Shown: positions 6,815 to 13,757 of the stretch, piece after piece | Numbering within the stretch: the stretch's first letter is position 1 | Layout: each line of letters opens with the position of its first letter | Assembly (NCBI GenBank): GCA_031267155.1 | Contig: JAIRZR010000302.1 | Coordinates: 1 to 16,934 of the forward strand | DNA length: 16,934 nt | Reading direction: 5' to 3' | Source: Prevotellaceae bacterium | GTDB taxonomy: Bacteria > Bacteroidota > Bacteroidia > Bacteroidales > UBA932 | Made by a program: the position numbers and the translations under genes | Notes under the pieces: model-generated | Told to the model about the DNA's origin: nothing | Seen by the model: the letters and a program-made list of their open reading frames with translations, nothing else | The model's database searches: none

Positions 6815-8134
6815 TTACCTTAGAAGGCTTAAAACTTTTTCTTCCAATTCGTTCCCTCTCAAATTTTTTGCAATGACAATACCTTCGGTATCTATAAGAA
6901 AAGTAGTGGGATAGCCGTTTATTCCATACATCTCTGTTATCTTGTTTGTATCATCCGACAAAATCTGAGGCCAGGTGATTGCATGTTTGTCAATCGCCTC
7001 GGTAAGCGTATTTGACCGACTGCTTCCCACTATTCCTACAATCTCGAATTTTGCCCTGTCGGTTTTAGAATACAGTTCTTTAAGATGTGGCAGTTCCTGT
7101 ATGCACGGACCGCACCAGGTCGCCCAAAAGTCAAGTACAACATATTTTCCCTTTAAACTGTCCAGCGAGATGCTTGATTTTGTTGTAAATTCCTCTTCCT
7201 GGAAGAGATAGGATTTGTATCCGATTTGAGTGGAAAACAATTGTTCCCTTGATAAGCCCATTCTTTCCAAAGTAAGCGTGCTTTTATTGGTATTGACGCC
7301 TGCAATCCGGTAGATTTCATTTTTGATTTCAATGTATTCATTTTTTCTGTATCTGTTTTCTTCTTTGATCTTCTCTCCGTTTTTCAGGTCGTTGCGCATA
7401 AAAGCGACTTCTATGTCTTTGTAGGATAAATTCATAAAGCCTGACGAAACGACGGCTATTTGCTCTCCCTTGAACTGGCTTGTCGCATATTGAGACAAGT
7501 TATAAAAAAATATGTTGCTCCGCCTACTGTATTCAATATAAATTGGAACATTAACCGGGACTGTTTTATCGTGAACAAAAATTTCAAAGGAAACATTGAT
7601 GACATGCGCCAATGCTAATGAATCTTTATTTGCATTATTGTCTACAGACTCCATTTCAAAAGGAATAAATAATTCGTCATCCGTTAAATCAAGATTGTTG
7701 TTGGCATCCACTACAATCTTTAAAATTCCGGCCGAATCTTTTCCGTAAGCAAAGGCGATTTTAGTTTTCACGGGGGTTTTCGACAGGTTCAATGTATCGG
7801 GTATCCAATTCCATGATTTCTGCAGTTCTTCATAAAAATCCTTTGTAATATTTCCCGACATGTACTCCTGATAAACGGTTTGATAAATATTCGTTTCAAT
7901 ATCTCCATATCTCATACCGCTCAATCCTTCAGGGAATTTCGACACTTTCAGGTAAGTGTTTTTCCATGGATTATCCTCATTCTCCGGATGGTGAGATGTT
8001 CCTCCTAACCACATGGGGAAAGGAGCATAGCCAATTTGCATCGTTAATGGAAGTTCTACAATTTTTTCCTGCGAACAGCTAAACGTGATGGTTGACAATA
8101 ATAAAGCAATCAATGCTACCGTATTTGTTTTCAT
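6815..8134 (-). CDS. TlpA/ResA-like thioredoxin-fold lipoprotein
   Basis: Probably a membrane-anchored, periplasm-facing thiol-disulfide oxidoreductase. The signal peptide ends in a lipobox with Cys20 (TITFSC). Residues about 21-320 form an N-terminal region I cannot assign; it contains VDANNNLDLTDDE (142-154), which looks like a calcium-binding DxNxNxD loop. The C-terminal thioredoxin domain begins around 320: SLDSLKGKYVVLDFWATWCGPC carries the catalytic pair C341/C344, and GINGYPTTFLID carries the cis-proline P409. Both redox cysteines are present, so it should be active. This two-part architecture recurs in Bacteroidota, where the exact substrate is seldom known. It stands alone, with a likely promoter at 8246-8277. 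By eye it is more AT-rich than susC/susD. Confidence 0.9.
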   Translation of the reverse strand: MKTNTVALIALLLSTITFSCSQEKIVELPLTMQIGYAPFPMWLGGTSHHPENEDNPWKNTYLKVSKFPEGLSGMRYGDIETNIYQTVYQEYMSGNITKDFYEELQKSWNWIPDTLNLSKTPVKTKIAFAYGKDSAGILKIVVDANNNLDLTDDELFIPFEMESVDNNANKDSLALAHVINVSFEIFVHDKTVPVNVPIYIEYSRRSNIFFYNLSQYATSQFKGEQIAVVSSGFMNLSYKDIEVAFMRNDLKNGEKIKEENRYRKNEYIEIKNEIYRIAGVNTNKSTLTLERMGLSREQLFSTQIGYKSYLFQEEEFTTKSSISLDSLKGKYVVLDFWATWCGPCIQELPHLKELYSKTDRAKFEIVGIVGSSRSNTLTEAIDKHAITWPQILSDDTNKITEMYGINGYPTTFLIDTEGIVIAKNLRGNELEEKVLSLLR

Positions 8135-8245
8135 GATATTATATATTATAAATTTTTACTCTGTTCGATGCCGACAACTGCTAAATCTTTTCCAATCTGC
8201 GATAAAGCGCCGAAAATAACTGTTTCATGTCTCCGAAATTTTTCA

Positions 8246-8277
8246 CAAAGATATAAAATATATTACAAAGCAGGCAA
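8246..8277 (-). promoter_or_regulatory. Candidate promoter of the thioredoxin-fold lipoprotein gene
   Basis: On the minus strand TATCTTTG (8246-8253) matches the -7 consensus TAnnTTTG. A TTG at 8275-8277 lies 21 bases upstream. The start codon at 8134 is about 105 bases downstream of the predicted start point. The rest of the 174-base gap is AT-rich and holds nothing else that I recognise. Confidence 0.45.
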
Positions 8278-8308
8278 GACAATGAAACGAGAGTAACCTC
8301 CCGCTCAA

Positions 8309-9007
8309 TTATCCACTTTTCAAGCCCTTTTTCTTATATGCTATAACGAAAAAAATCAACAGAACAGTCATGTTCACCACTATAACCAGTATAGCTTTCG
8401 CAAAGTTTGCGGAAAAATCATTAACAATTACATTTAATTGCTGTGTATATAAAATATCAGCGACCTTTTCAACCGTCCTGTTAAAAGAGGCAATCATGGG
8501 TGCAAATCCGAAAATCATTGCGACAGGCATACTGATTGCAGTTGCTGCCTGTTGATTTTTCGCCAGAATACCGATTGTCGCGCCAAGCATTATGGAAGCA
8601 GCGATGGTCATTATCATAACAGTTAAAAACTTCGCAAATTCCATTCCCGTAAAATTGCCGATTAAACCAAACACGACCGATACAACCGCACCTGCACACA
8701 GAAGAAATCCGCCAATGCCTGCTAAATATTCATGCGGCTTAACTCCCGCCATGATAAGAAACCGAAGACTTTTACGCTCCATATCTTCCGCTATAACAGC
8801 CGCCGTTGACGTAACGAGCGCCATTCCCACGAATATGCCTGCCATCATGGTTATGAACATATTGGCTGGTATATATTCGCTGGATTTTACAACCAGCTCC
8901 GTCATAACCAAAGCCACGACAGGGTAAATTATGAACTGTATCAACACCATTGGATTTTTAATCATATCTTTAGCCTGCTTGATAAAAATAGCTTTTACAT
9001 TTCTCAT
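8309..9007 (-). CDS. ABC-2 type transporter permease
   Basis: A 232-residue inner-membrane protein with about six hydrophobic segments (roughly 19-39, 51-73, 95-118, 126-149, 155-174, 204-224) and a positively charged C-terminal end (YKKKGLKSG). The soluble stretch ERKSLRFLIMAGVKPHEYLAG (78-97) between helices two and three is the coupling-helix region typical of ABC-2 permeases that export drugs, lipids or peptides. Its ATG overlaps the stop of the ATPase gene (ATGA), so the two are translated together and should form one transporter, probably with two copies of each subunit. The substrate cannot be read from the sequence. The general style resembles short ABC-2 permeases common in Firmicutes; transfer is only a guess. 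Confidence 0.88.
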   Translation of the reverse strand: MRNVKAIFIKQAKDMIKNPMVLIQFIIYPVVALVMTELVVKSSEYIPANMFITMMAGIFVGMALVTSTAAVIAEDMERKSLRFLIMAGVKPHEYLAGIGGFLLCAGAVVSVVFGLIGNFTGMEFAKFLTVMIMTIAASIMLGATIGILAKNQQAATAISMPVAMIFGFAPMIASFNRTVEKVADILYTQQLNVIVNDFSANFAKAILVIVVNMTVLLIFFVIAYKKKGLKSG

Positions 9008-9702
9008 ACCAATTCTGCCCCCGTTAATTTAATGAATACAGATTCCAGATCCGGCACTGTTTTTACAGCATTATGCCGTTCACAAATTTCACCCGGAGCG
9101 CCCTGCTCTATAATAACCCCTTTATGCAATAATGCCACACAGTTGCATAATTTCACAGCTTCTTCCATGTTATGCGTGGTTAAAAACACAGTCGCGCCCT
9201 TATCGCGTAAATTAAATATAAGTTTATGAATACCCCGCGCCGTTTCCGGGTCTAATCCGGAAGAAGGTTCATCAAGAAACAATACTTTAGGCTCATGCAG
9301 GATTGCTCTCGCCAGCGCCAAGCGTTGCCTCATACCTCTGGATAACTTGCCAACGGATTTTTTCGCCGCGTTTTCAAGTCCGACACTTTTTAACGTTTCC
9401 AATGTTTTTTTTCGCGGTATTCCATAAATATCCGCGAAAATATTCAGGTTCTCAATACAGTTAAGACGTACATAAAGCCCGTCTTCATCAAGCATTAATC
9501 CTGTCTCAAACGAAGTTGCGCCGATTTCGTGAATTCCGCTGTCTGCTTCGAGCTGATGTGTAAGGATATTAATAATCGTTGTCTTACCCGCACCCGATGG
9601 ACCCAGCAGTCCAAAGATTTCCCGCTCTTTCACCTCAAACGTTACATCGGAAAGCACCACTTGTTCTCCGAAGTGTTTTACTATGTTATTCAGTTTAATC
9701 AT
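9004..9702 (-). CDS. ABC transporter ATP-binding protein
   Basis: The ATPase partner of the permease that follows. Counting from the ATG at 9702 (232 residues), motifs are Walker A GPSGAGKTT (34-42, Lys40), signature LSRGM (120-124), Walker B VLFLDEP (140-146, catalytic Glu145), D-loop SSGLD and switch His177 (TTHNMEE). All catalytic residues are present. The Q-loop position, usually 'PQE.gLY..LTv.EnL', reads LDEDGLYVRLNCIENL with Asp72 instead of Gln. The longer frame to 9714 would need a TTG start, and the homologous N-terminus MIKLNNIVKHFG supports 9702. The two-gene operon probably uses the -7 element at 9806-9813. The signature variant SRGM is common in the CcmA/drug-export branch. Confidence 0.92.
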   Translation of the reverse strand: MIKLNNIVKHFGEQVVLSDVTFEVKEREIFGLLGPSGAGKTTIINILTHQLEADSGIHEIGATSFETGLMLDEDGLYVRLNCIENLNIFADIYGIPRKKTLETLKSVGLENAAKKSVGKLSRGMRQRLALARAILHEPKVLFLDEPSSGLDPETARGIHKLIFNLRDKGATVFLTTHNMEEAVKLCNCVALLHKGVIIEQGAPGEICERHNAVKTVPDLESVFIKLTGAELV

Positions 9703-9805
9703 TGTTTTCCACAAGATTACAACAGCGGACTTCTAAAACTTATTTGTTTATTTTGATTTTTACACAAAGTCGAAGTCCAATTAAAACTTTTGTTAAAAAT
9801 CGACG

Positions 9806-9813
9806 CAAAGTTA
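9806..9813 (-). promoter_or_regulatory. Candidate -7 element of the ABC transporter operon (TAACTTTG)
   Basis: On the minus strand TAACTTTG matches TAnnTTTG. It lies about 100 bases before the ATPase start at 9702. No good -33 TTTG is seen at the usual distance. The region between is AT-rich and without other recognisable features. Confidence 0.4.
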
Positions 9814-9865
9814 ATACAAAAAAATAATACCCCTGACACTTTTCAACATTTTTCCCTAAAAAAAA

Positions 9866-10063
9866 CTGTTCAAGGCTGAAAGTCTGGATAATGCCGTCGA
9901 ACTGGAGGAAAATCTGGCAAAAGAGAAAGGAGTGTATGATGTGGTTGCAAATGCTGATGCCAGGAATATCGCCATAGCATATAACTCCGCCACTATTGAT
10001 GAAGCAGCTCTTACCGAAAGTATTAAAAAGTTCAATGTAAACCTTATTGCCGCTTCAAAGTAG
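9866..10063 (+). pseudogene. 5'-truncated remnant of a heavy-metal-associated (HMA)-like domain gene
   Basis: Reading from CTG at 9866 gives 65 codons ending in TAG (10061-10063): LFKAESLDNAVELEENLAKE, KGVYDVVANADARNIAIAYN, SATIDEAALTESIKKFNVNL, IAASK. The pattern 'KGVyDVvanadarniaiaYnsatidEaaLteaIKKf' is that of the second half of an HMA/copper-chaperone ferredoxin-like fold. There is no usable start: an in-frame TAA lies two codons upstream (9857-9859) and no ATG precedes the segment in frame. The metal-binding GMxCxxC segment is absent, so this was either a metal-free variant or its N-terminus is lost. The break is at an A-run at about 9858-9865, next to the promoter region of the divergent ABC operon. 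A non-standard start cannot be fully excluded. Confidence 0.6.
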
Positions 10064-10272
10064 TCACTTTAAAATTGTATTAATAATTTAAACACACACA
10101 AAATGAAATTAACAATGAATAATTAACAATTAAGATGAACAATGTGTGCGGGATAAAATTTAGGACGGTCATTTCTTTGATTGAGGGAACGATTGGACAC
10201 AATAAATTACGCCGCGTACAGCGTAAACAATGAACAATAAAAATAATGTTTAACACTATAAAAAAATAAAAA
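10064..10272. other. Gene-free AT-rich stretch with a seven-base-period tract
   Basis: No gene is supported here. Positions 10107-10134 read AATTAAC, AATGAAT, AATTAAC, AATTAAG, a seven-base-period tract like those at the susC and susD stops. A weaker AACAATG, AACAATA pair lies near 10226-10240. No TAnnTTTG box was found on the plus strand before the gene starting at 10273. A minus-strand frame across 10080-10370 has no supporting feature. Confidence 0.6.
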
Positions 10273-10743
10273 ATGGCTTTAGATAATTTAGTTTCGGTGT
10301 CTTTTACGGAAGACGAATTAGCCAGGATAGACAGGGCATTGACGGAAATAGAAAACATCATTAAGGACAAGGCGGTAAACCTTACTCCAAAACAGCGGCA
10401 ACTATACGGTCGCGTGGCATACGAAATGGAAGTGTGGGTCGATAAGACCTTCAGCTACATGCAGCAGTATTCTCAACTGGTTCCTTCGTATATTGACATG
10501 GAAGAACATGCGAAGAATATAAGCGCTCACCGCGCGCTCAATCCGCGTATCGCACGCCTGGACGGTATCCTGCAGTCGCTGGAGGACACAAACCGTTTGC
10601 TGGGCAGCGATCTGTATAACAATTCGAGGTCATATTACCGCAATTTGCGTGAAGCTGCCAAGGTAAACGCAGTCGGAGCATCTGCCAAGTACCGCGACCT
10701 GAAACAGCAGTTCCCGGGAGGGAGGAAAGCAGTTAACGATTAA
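10273..10743 (+). CDS. Conserved-looking hypothetical protein, all-alpha
   Basis: A 156-residue soluble protein without signal peptide or membrane segment. It begins MALDNLVSVSFTEDELARID and is rich in predicted helix: 16-33 (ELARIDRALTEIENII), 40-66 around TPKQRQLYGRVAYEMEVWVD, then 80-150 with many Arg/Leu/Asn. It ends GGRKAVND. I recall similar small proteins in Bacteroidota (start MALDNLxSVSF, motif 'LTPxQRQLYGRVAxEMEVWVDK') but know no function. It is the only complete plus-strand gene here, convergent with the V-ATPase operon and separated from it by a strong hairpin. The ATG is preceded by A-rich sequence, as is usual in this phylum, which seldom relies on a strong Shine-Dalgarno. Its TAA stop lies inside a seven-base-period tract. 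Confidence 0.85.
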   Translation: MALDNLVSVSFTEDELARIDRALTEIENIIKDKAVNLTPKQRQLYGRVAYEMEVWVDKTFSYMQQYSQLVPSYIDMEEHAKNISAHRALNPRIARLDGILQSLEDTNRLLGSDLYNNSRSYYRNLREAAKVNAVGASAKYRDLKQQFPGGRKAVND

Positions 10744-10751
10744 CGATTTCG
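10731..10751. repeat. Seven-base-period tract at the stop of the hypothetical gene
   Basis: AGTTAAC, GATTAAC, GATTTCG run from 10731 to 10751. The stop TAA (10741-10743) is inside the second unit, so the last residues (AVND) are encoded by the tract. It shares the TTAAC core with the tracts at 691-718 and 10107-10134. Confidence 0.6.
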
Positions 10752-10801
10752 CCTCTCCCTCTCCCTCCCCCAATGAAGCGAAGCGACTGGGGGCAGGCGA
10801 A
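10748..10801. terminator. Hairpin between convergent genes, probable two-way terminator
   Basis: TTCGCCT (10748-10754) pairs with AGGCGAA (10795-10801), and CCCCCA (10767-10772) pairs with TGGGGG (10788-10793), with an asymmetric internal loop (CTCCCTCTCCCT). It sits 4 bases after the stop at 10743 and about 75 bases after the end of the V-ATPase K gene on the other strand, so it could serve both. There is no clear T-run, so the mechanism is uncertain. Confidence 0.5.
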
Positions 10802-10874
10802 TAGAGTTAAGAGCTTGTTACACATCTTTATCCTGGCGGCAAATCCCGGCAAGGCTTCCGGTGCATTTTCAGCA

Positions 10875-11321
10875 TTACAGCACAGAGCTTGTCAAATAGA
10901 CAAACAGCAGGGCTATGATTGCATAAAATTCGGCAAAAGCGGCGAAGACCATTGTCTGTACCATAACCTTATATCCGCTTCCGATTGCTGCTATACCGTT
11001 TGCGCAGACCTCTCCCTGGCGTATTGCCGAGAGCAGGCCAACCACGCCCATCGTCAGACCTGCGCCGAAAATCGCGGCTGCATTCAGGGCGCTTATATCC
11101 GCAACAAGATTGCCCTTGAGCATGAAAAATCCGACAAAGCCGTACAGACCCTGTGTACTTGGCAGTGCCGCCAGTCCGATGTAGCTACCGAAAGCGCCCG
11201 GATTTTTCTTAATGGCGCCTATTGCGGCATTTCCGCATATCGTGATTCCGTACACGCTGCCCAGACCTGCCAGGCCGACCATCAGTCCCACTCCAATGTA
11301 TGCCAATAAAATCGCTGTCAT
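10875..11321 (-). CDS. ntpK: V-type ATPase subunit K (c-ring proteolipid), Na+-type ligand set
   Basis: This is the membrane rotor ring subunit of a V/A-type ATPase. It has 148 residues and four membrane helices (about 3-25, 46-68, 82-100, 122-144), i.e. a duplicated two-helix hairpin. The ion-carrying glutamate is Glu131 in FAAFAEFYAII. The corresponding site in the first hairpin is ALPSTQGLYG without Glu, so there is one ion site per four helices, as in Enterococcus hirae NtpK. The ligands known there (L61, T64, Q65, Q110, E139) correspond to L53, T56, Q57, Q102 (AIRQGEV) and E131, all kept. It is the last gene of the operon, 23 bases after subunit I. A long plus-strand frame over it is an antisense shadow. 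Confidence 0.94.
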   Translation of the reverse strand: MTAILLAYIGVGLMVGLAGLGSVYGITICGNAAIGAIKKNPGAFGSYIGLAALPSTQGLYGFVGFFMLKGNLVADISALNAAAIFGAGLTMGVVGLLSAIRQGEVCANGIAAIGSGYKVMVQTMVFAAFAEFYAIIALLFVYLTSSVL

Positions 11322-11344
11322 AATAATACCTGTTTATTTAATTT

Positions 11345-13150
11345 TTACTGTTTTATTTTCTCGAAAAGTTTGAAGGGATACCCTCCCCCGTCGAATCCCG
11401 AATTTTTGTAATATTCGACATAAGTCAAACGCAGCGGGTGAACTACCGCTCCTAAAAAGTTCAGCAGGAAATTCAGACTGTGCCCGAACAGCAGTATCAC
11501 AATCGCAGCCAGTTGACTGAGCACGGGAATATCCAGATTTTCGCTGCTCATCGCCGCCAGACTGTTGAAAACTCCGCCGAGAATGCCGCCCGTCAATCCA
11601 AGCACGAAAAGCCTGACGTATGAAAGCACATCGCCCAGCAGTCCCGATATCATGTTGTAAGTGGTCATTAAGCCCATGCCGAAGTTTATGAAGGGATTTT
11701 TCCCGGGAGAATTGTAGAACAGGGCAACAAGCTCCGCCAGACACCAGACGGCGCCGACAATGTACAGAGCCGCAACATTTTCCGAACTGTCCCTGAGCAT
11801 ATACAGGATTGCTCCCCCGACGATTACCACAATCCATGCCCATGTGGAAAGGGCGTATTTCCAGCCCTTCTGCTTGACGATCTTTGCCGCATTGACAAAC
11901 ATGGCAAAGATTATCTGTATAAATCCCAGTATGAGCGAGAGAATCATCATTCCGAAGCTGTCCGGCATTCCCAGATGCCGCTCGATTATTTTGTCCGGAC
12001 GTATCTGATCTATTGACACTCCGAAGAATGTCGCCGTAACAAACCCGAACAGCAGCGTTGCCGCTCCCATATACTGGGCTAAAGTCAGGAAAGGGCGTAT
12101 CTTCACATTCTTTATCCTGGTTTTCAGGAACGAGGCTGCCGCCAGAATGAAAAGCCCGTAGCCGCCGTCGCCGAGACAGAATCCGAAAAACAGCATGAAA
12201 AACGGCGCAAAAAATGGCGTCGGATCCAGTTCCCTGTAATTCGGCAGGGAATACAGGCTGGTTATCGGTTCGAACAGGCGCGTAAACCTGTTATTCTTCA
12301 GCAGCACGGGCGGTTCCTCCTCTTCGCCGATCTTTTCTTCCGCAAAATAGACCGTCGCCTGGGTTTCCAGAAACGTCTCGAATTTAGCCCTGCTTTCCTC
12401 CGGCAGCCAGCCTGTCAATATCTTGATACTCTCGCCGGCTTCGTTCTGCGCGCTCAGTTCTGCGATGTTGTAATCGATCTGTTCCGTCAGCAGTTTGCGT
12501 TCCTCCAGCAGGATTCCAGCAGACAGAGCCAGGCTGCACAGCTGTTTCCTGCAAAGAGAATGCTGTACGTTCAACTGATTCAGCTCTTCCTGCAGTTCGG
12601 TATACGGGCGCGACGGCGGTTTGATTCCCTGCAGTCCCGGATCAAAATCCGGACCATACTGTAATGTAACAAAATAGACATTTCCCCTGTAACGGTTTAT
12701 TTCGTACATGGGATAGATGTTCGCCCAGTTTTCGTCGAACTGTTTGACCGGAACGGCATAAAACCCGGGCTTGATTCCCAGCGAGGCAATGCGTTCCAGA
12801 TCGTTAGCGTTAAACTCGCCCCATGGAACCGCCTCCTCAATATCCTTCCGGGTTTTGCTTATCGAAGCCTCAAGTTTGTCGATCTGCTCCCTGAGGCGGG
12901 AATATGTTTCGGCTAAAGCGCAGGCATCTCCCTCAAACGGAAGGGTTTCCCCGCATGTCTTTACATCTTTGAGTTCCCGGGCTATCTTACTGAAACTGTC
13001 AGCCTGACGGATGATCCTGTCCGTTTTTTCATCGACTTCCACATTGCGCGATTCGACATGAATCATTCCAAGTTCCTGCAACTGCTCAAGAAAACGGTTT
13101 AAATCGCCATGATACAGCAGGAAATTATACTTGATCATCGGTACTATCAT
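11345..13150 (-). CDS. ntpI: V-type ATPase subunit I (stator/ion-channel subunit a)
   Basis: Subunit I forms the ion half-channels beside the K ring and anchors the peripheral stalk. At 601 residues it is slightly short for the family. The soluble N-terminal half (1-300) has two coiled-coil stretches (about 42-105 and 184-240). The membrane half has about seven or eight helices from 311 (FFAPFFMLFFGFCLGDGGYGL) onward. Key features are Arg513 in LSYVRLFVLGL, His557 in LFGHSLNFLLN and the C-terminal signature VHPLRLTYVEYYKNSGF (570-586, Arg574). Two membrane arginines of this kind mediate ion transfer in V/A-ATPases. The start ATG overlaps the subunit D stop by 4 bases (ATGA), showing translational coupling. 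No truncation is seen. Confidence 0.94.
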   Translation of the reverse strand: MIVPMIKYNFLLYHGDLNRFLEQLQELGMIHVESRNVEVDEKTDRIIRQADSFSKIARELKDVKTCGETLPFEGDACALAETYSRLREQIDKLEASISKTRKDIEEAVPWGEFNANDLERIASLGIKPGFYAVPVKQFDENWANIYPMYEINRYRGNVYFVTLQYGPDFDPGLQGIKPPSRPYTELQEELNQLNVQHSLCRKQLCSLALSAGILLEERKLLTEQIDYNIAELSAQNEAGESIKILTGWLPEESRAKFETFLETQATVYFAEEKIGEEEEPPVLLKNNRFTRLFEPITSLYSLPNYRELDPTPFFAPFFMLFFGFCLGDGGYGLFILAAASFLKTRIKNVKIRPFLTLAQYMGAATLLFGFVTATFFGVSIDQIRPDKIIERHLGMPDSFGMMILSLILGFIQIIFAMFVNAAKIVKQKGWKYALSTWAWIVVIVGGAILYMLRDSSENVAALYIVGAVWCLAELVALFYNSPGKNPFINFGMGLMTTYNMISGLLGDVLSYVRLFVLGLTGGILGGVFNSLAAMSSENLDIPVLSQLAAIVILLFGHSLNFLLNFLGAVVHPLRLTYVEYYKNSGFDGGGYPFKLFEKIKQ

Positions 13151-13746
13151 TGCCTGCCCTCCTCTTCCTGACGTTTCTTTACTATTTTCTGAGCCGATTT
13201 CGACAGGTTTTCCTCGTCTTCCAGAAAACGCTTGATTTTCCGTATGGCTTCGGTGTATCCCGGAATCTGCACTTTTTCGTAAAGATTTACCTTTTGAGTG
13301 GTCTTTTTCCTTGCATGGTCGAGCAGGTCTGTTTTCTGCCTGTAAAATTCGTGCCGGATACCTGCAGTTGCCAGCTTTTCAAGTATCTGCATGCCGTCGA
13401 TATACCAGACGGGACTGTTGAACAGATTATATTTCCTGATGTCGAACAGCACCTCGTCGAGGACGGGAATATTTACTCCGGCAATCTTTACGGAACTCAA
13501 TTTCACGTCTTTGACTTTCAGCAAATCCGGCTCAAATTCGTTCCACAGGGCTGCAATATAGGTATATGACGAAATCAGTTCTTCCAGCTCGAGCAAGAGT
13601 TTTCCGGCTTCGTCCTTTGCTTTCTGGACTTCCATGCGCAGAGCCGATTCCTTGCTTTTAATTGTCGGCAGGGTTCTTATACGCATCTTTAGCTGTTTGT
13701 TAAGATCGTTGAGCGAGGTTTTGTTGAACTGAAATTTTATTGCCAT
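13147..13746 (-). CDS. ntpD: V-type ATPase subunit D (central rotor shaft)
   Basis: Subunit D is the coiled-coil axle turning inside the A3B3 head. The protein starts MAIKFQFNKTSLNDLNKQLK, a typical subunit D opening, and has long N- and C-terminal helices (about 10-65 and 125-195) with a variable middle (NIPVLDEVLFDIRKYNLFNS). It has 199 residues from the ATG at 13746. A frame extension to 13755 would need GTG and adds only three residues, so I reject it. It lies 11 bases after the lptC stop and overlaps subunit I by 4 bases. In the usual Bacteroidota order E, DUF2764, A, B, D, I, K the catalytic genes come just before D; here lptC stands there instead. Confidence 0.93.
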   Translation of the reverse strand: MAIKFQFNKTSLNDLNKQLKMRIRTLPTIKSKESALRMEVQKAKDEAGKLLLELEELISSYTYIAALWNEFEPDLLKVKDVKLSSVKIAGVNIPVLDEVLFDIRKYNLFNSPVWYIDGMQILEKLATAGIRHEFYRQKTDLLDHARKKTTQKVNLYEKVQIPGYTEAIRKIKRFLEDEENLSKSAQKIVKKRQEEEGRQ

Positions 13747-13757
13747 TTCCTGCACAT

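Noticed and set aside
10080..10370. 96-codon minus-strand frame
   Set aside because: It overlaps the start of the hypothetical gene on the other strand and an AT-rich repeat tract, and it lacks a promoter match or recognised domain.
10773..11309. 178-codon open frame on the plus strand
   Set aside because: Antisense to the V-ATPase K gene, whose membrane helices and ion ligands are unmistakable.
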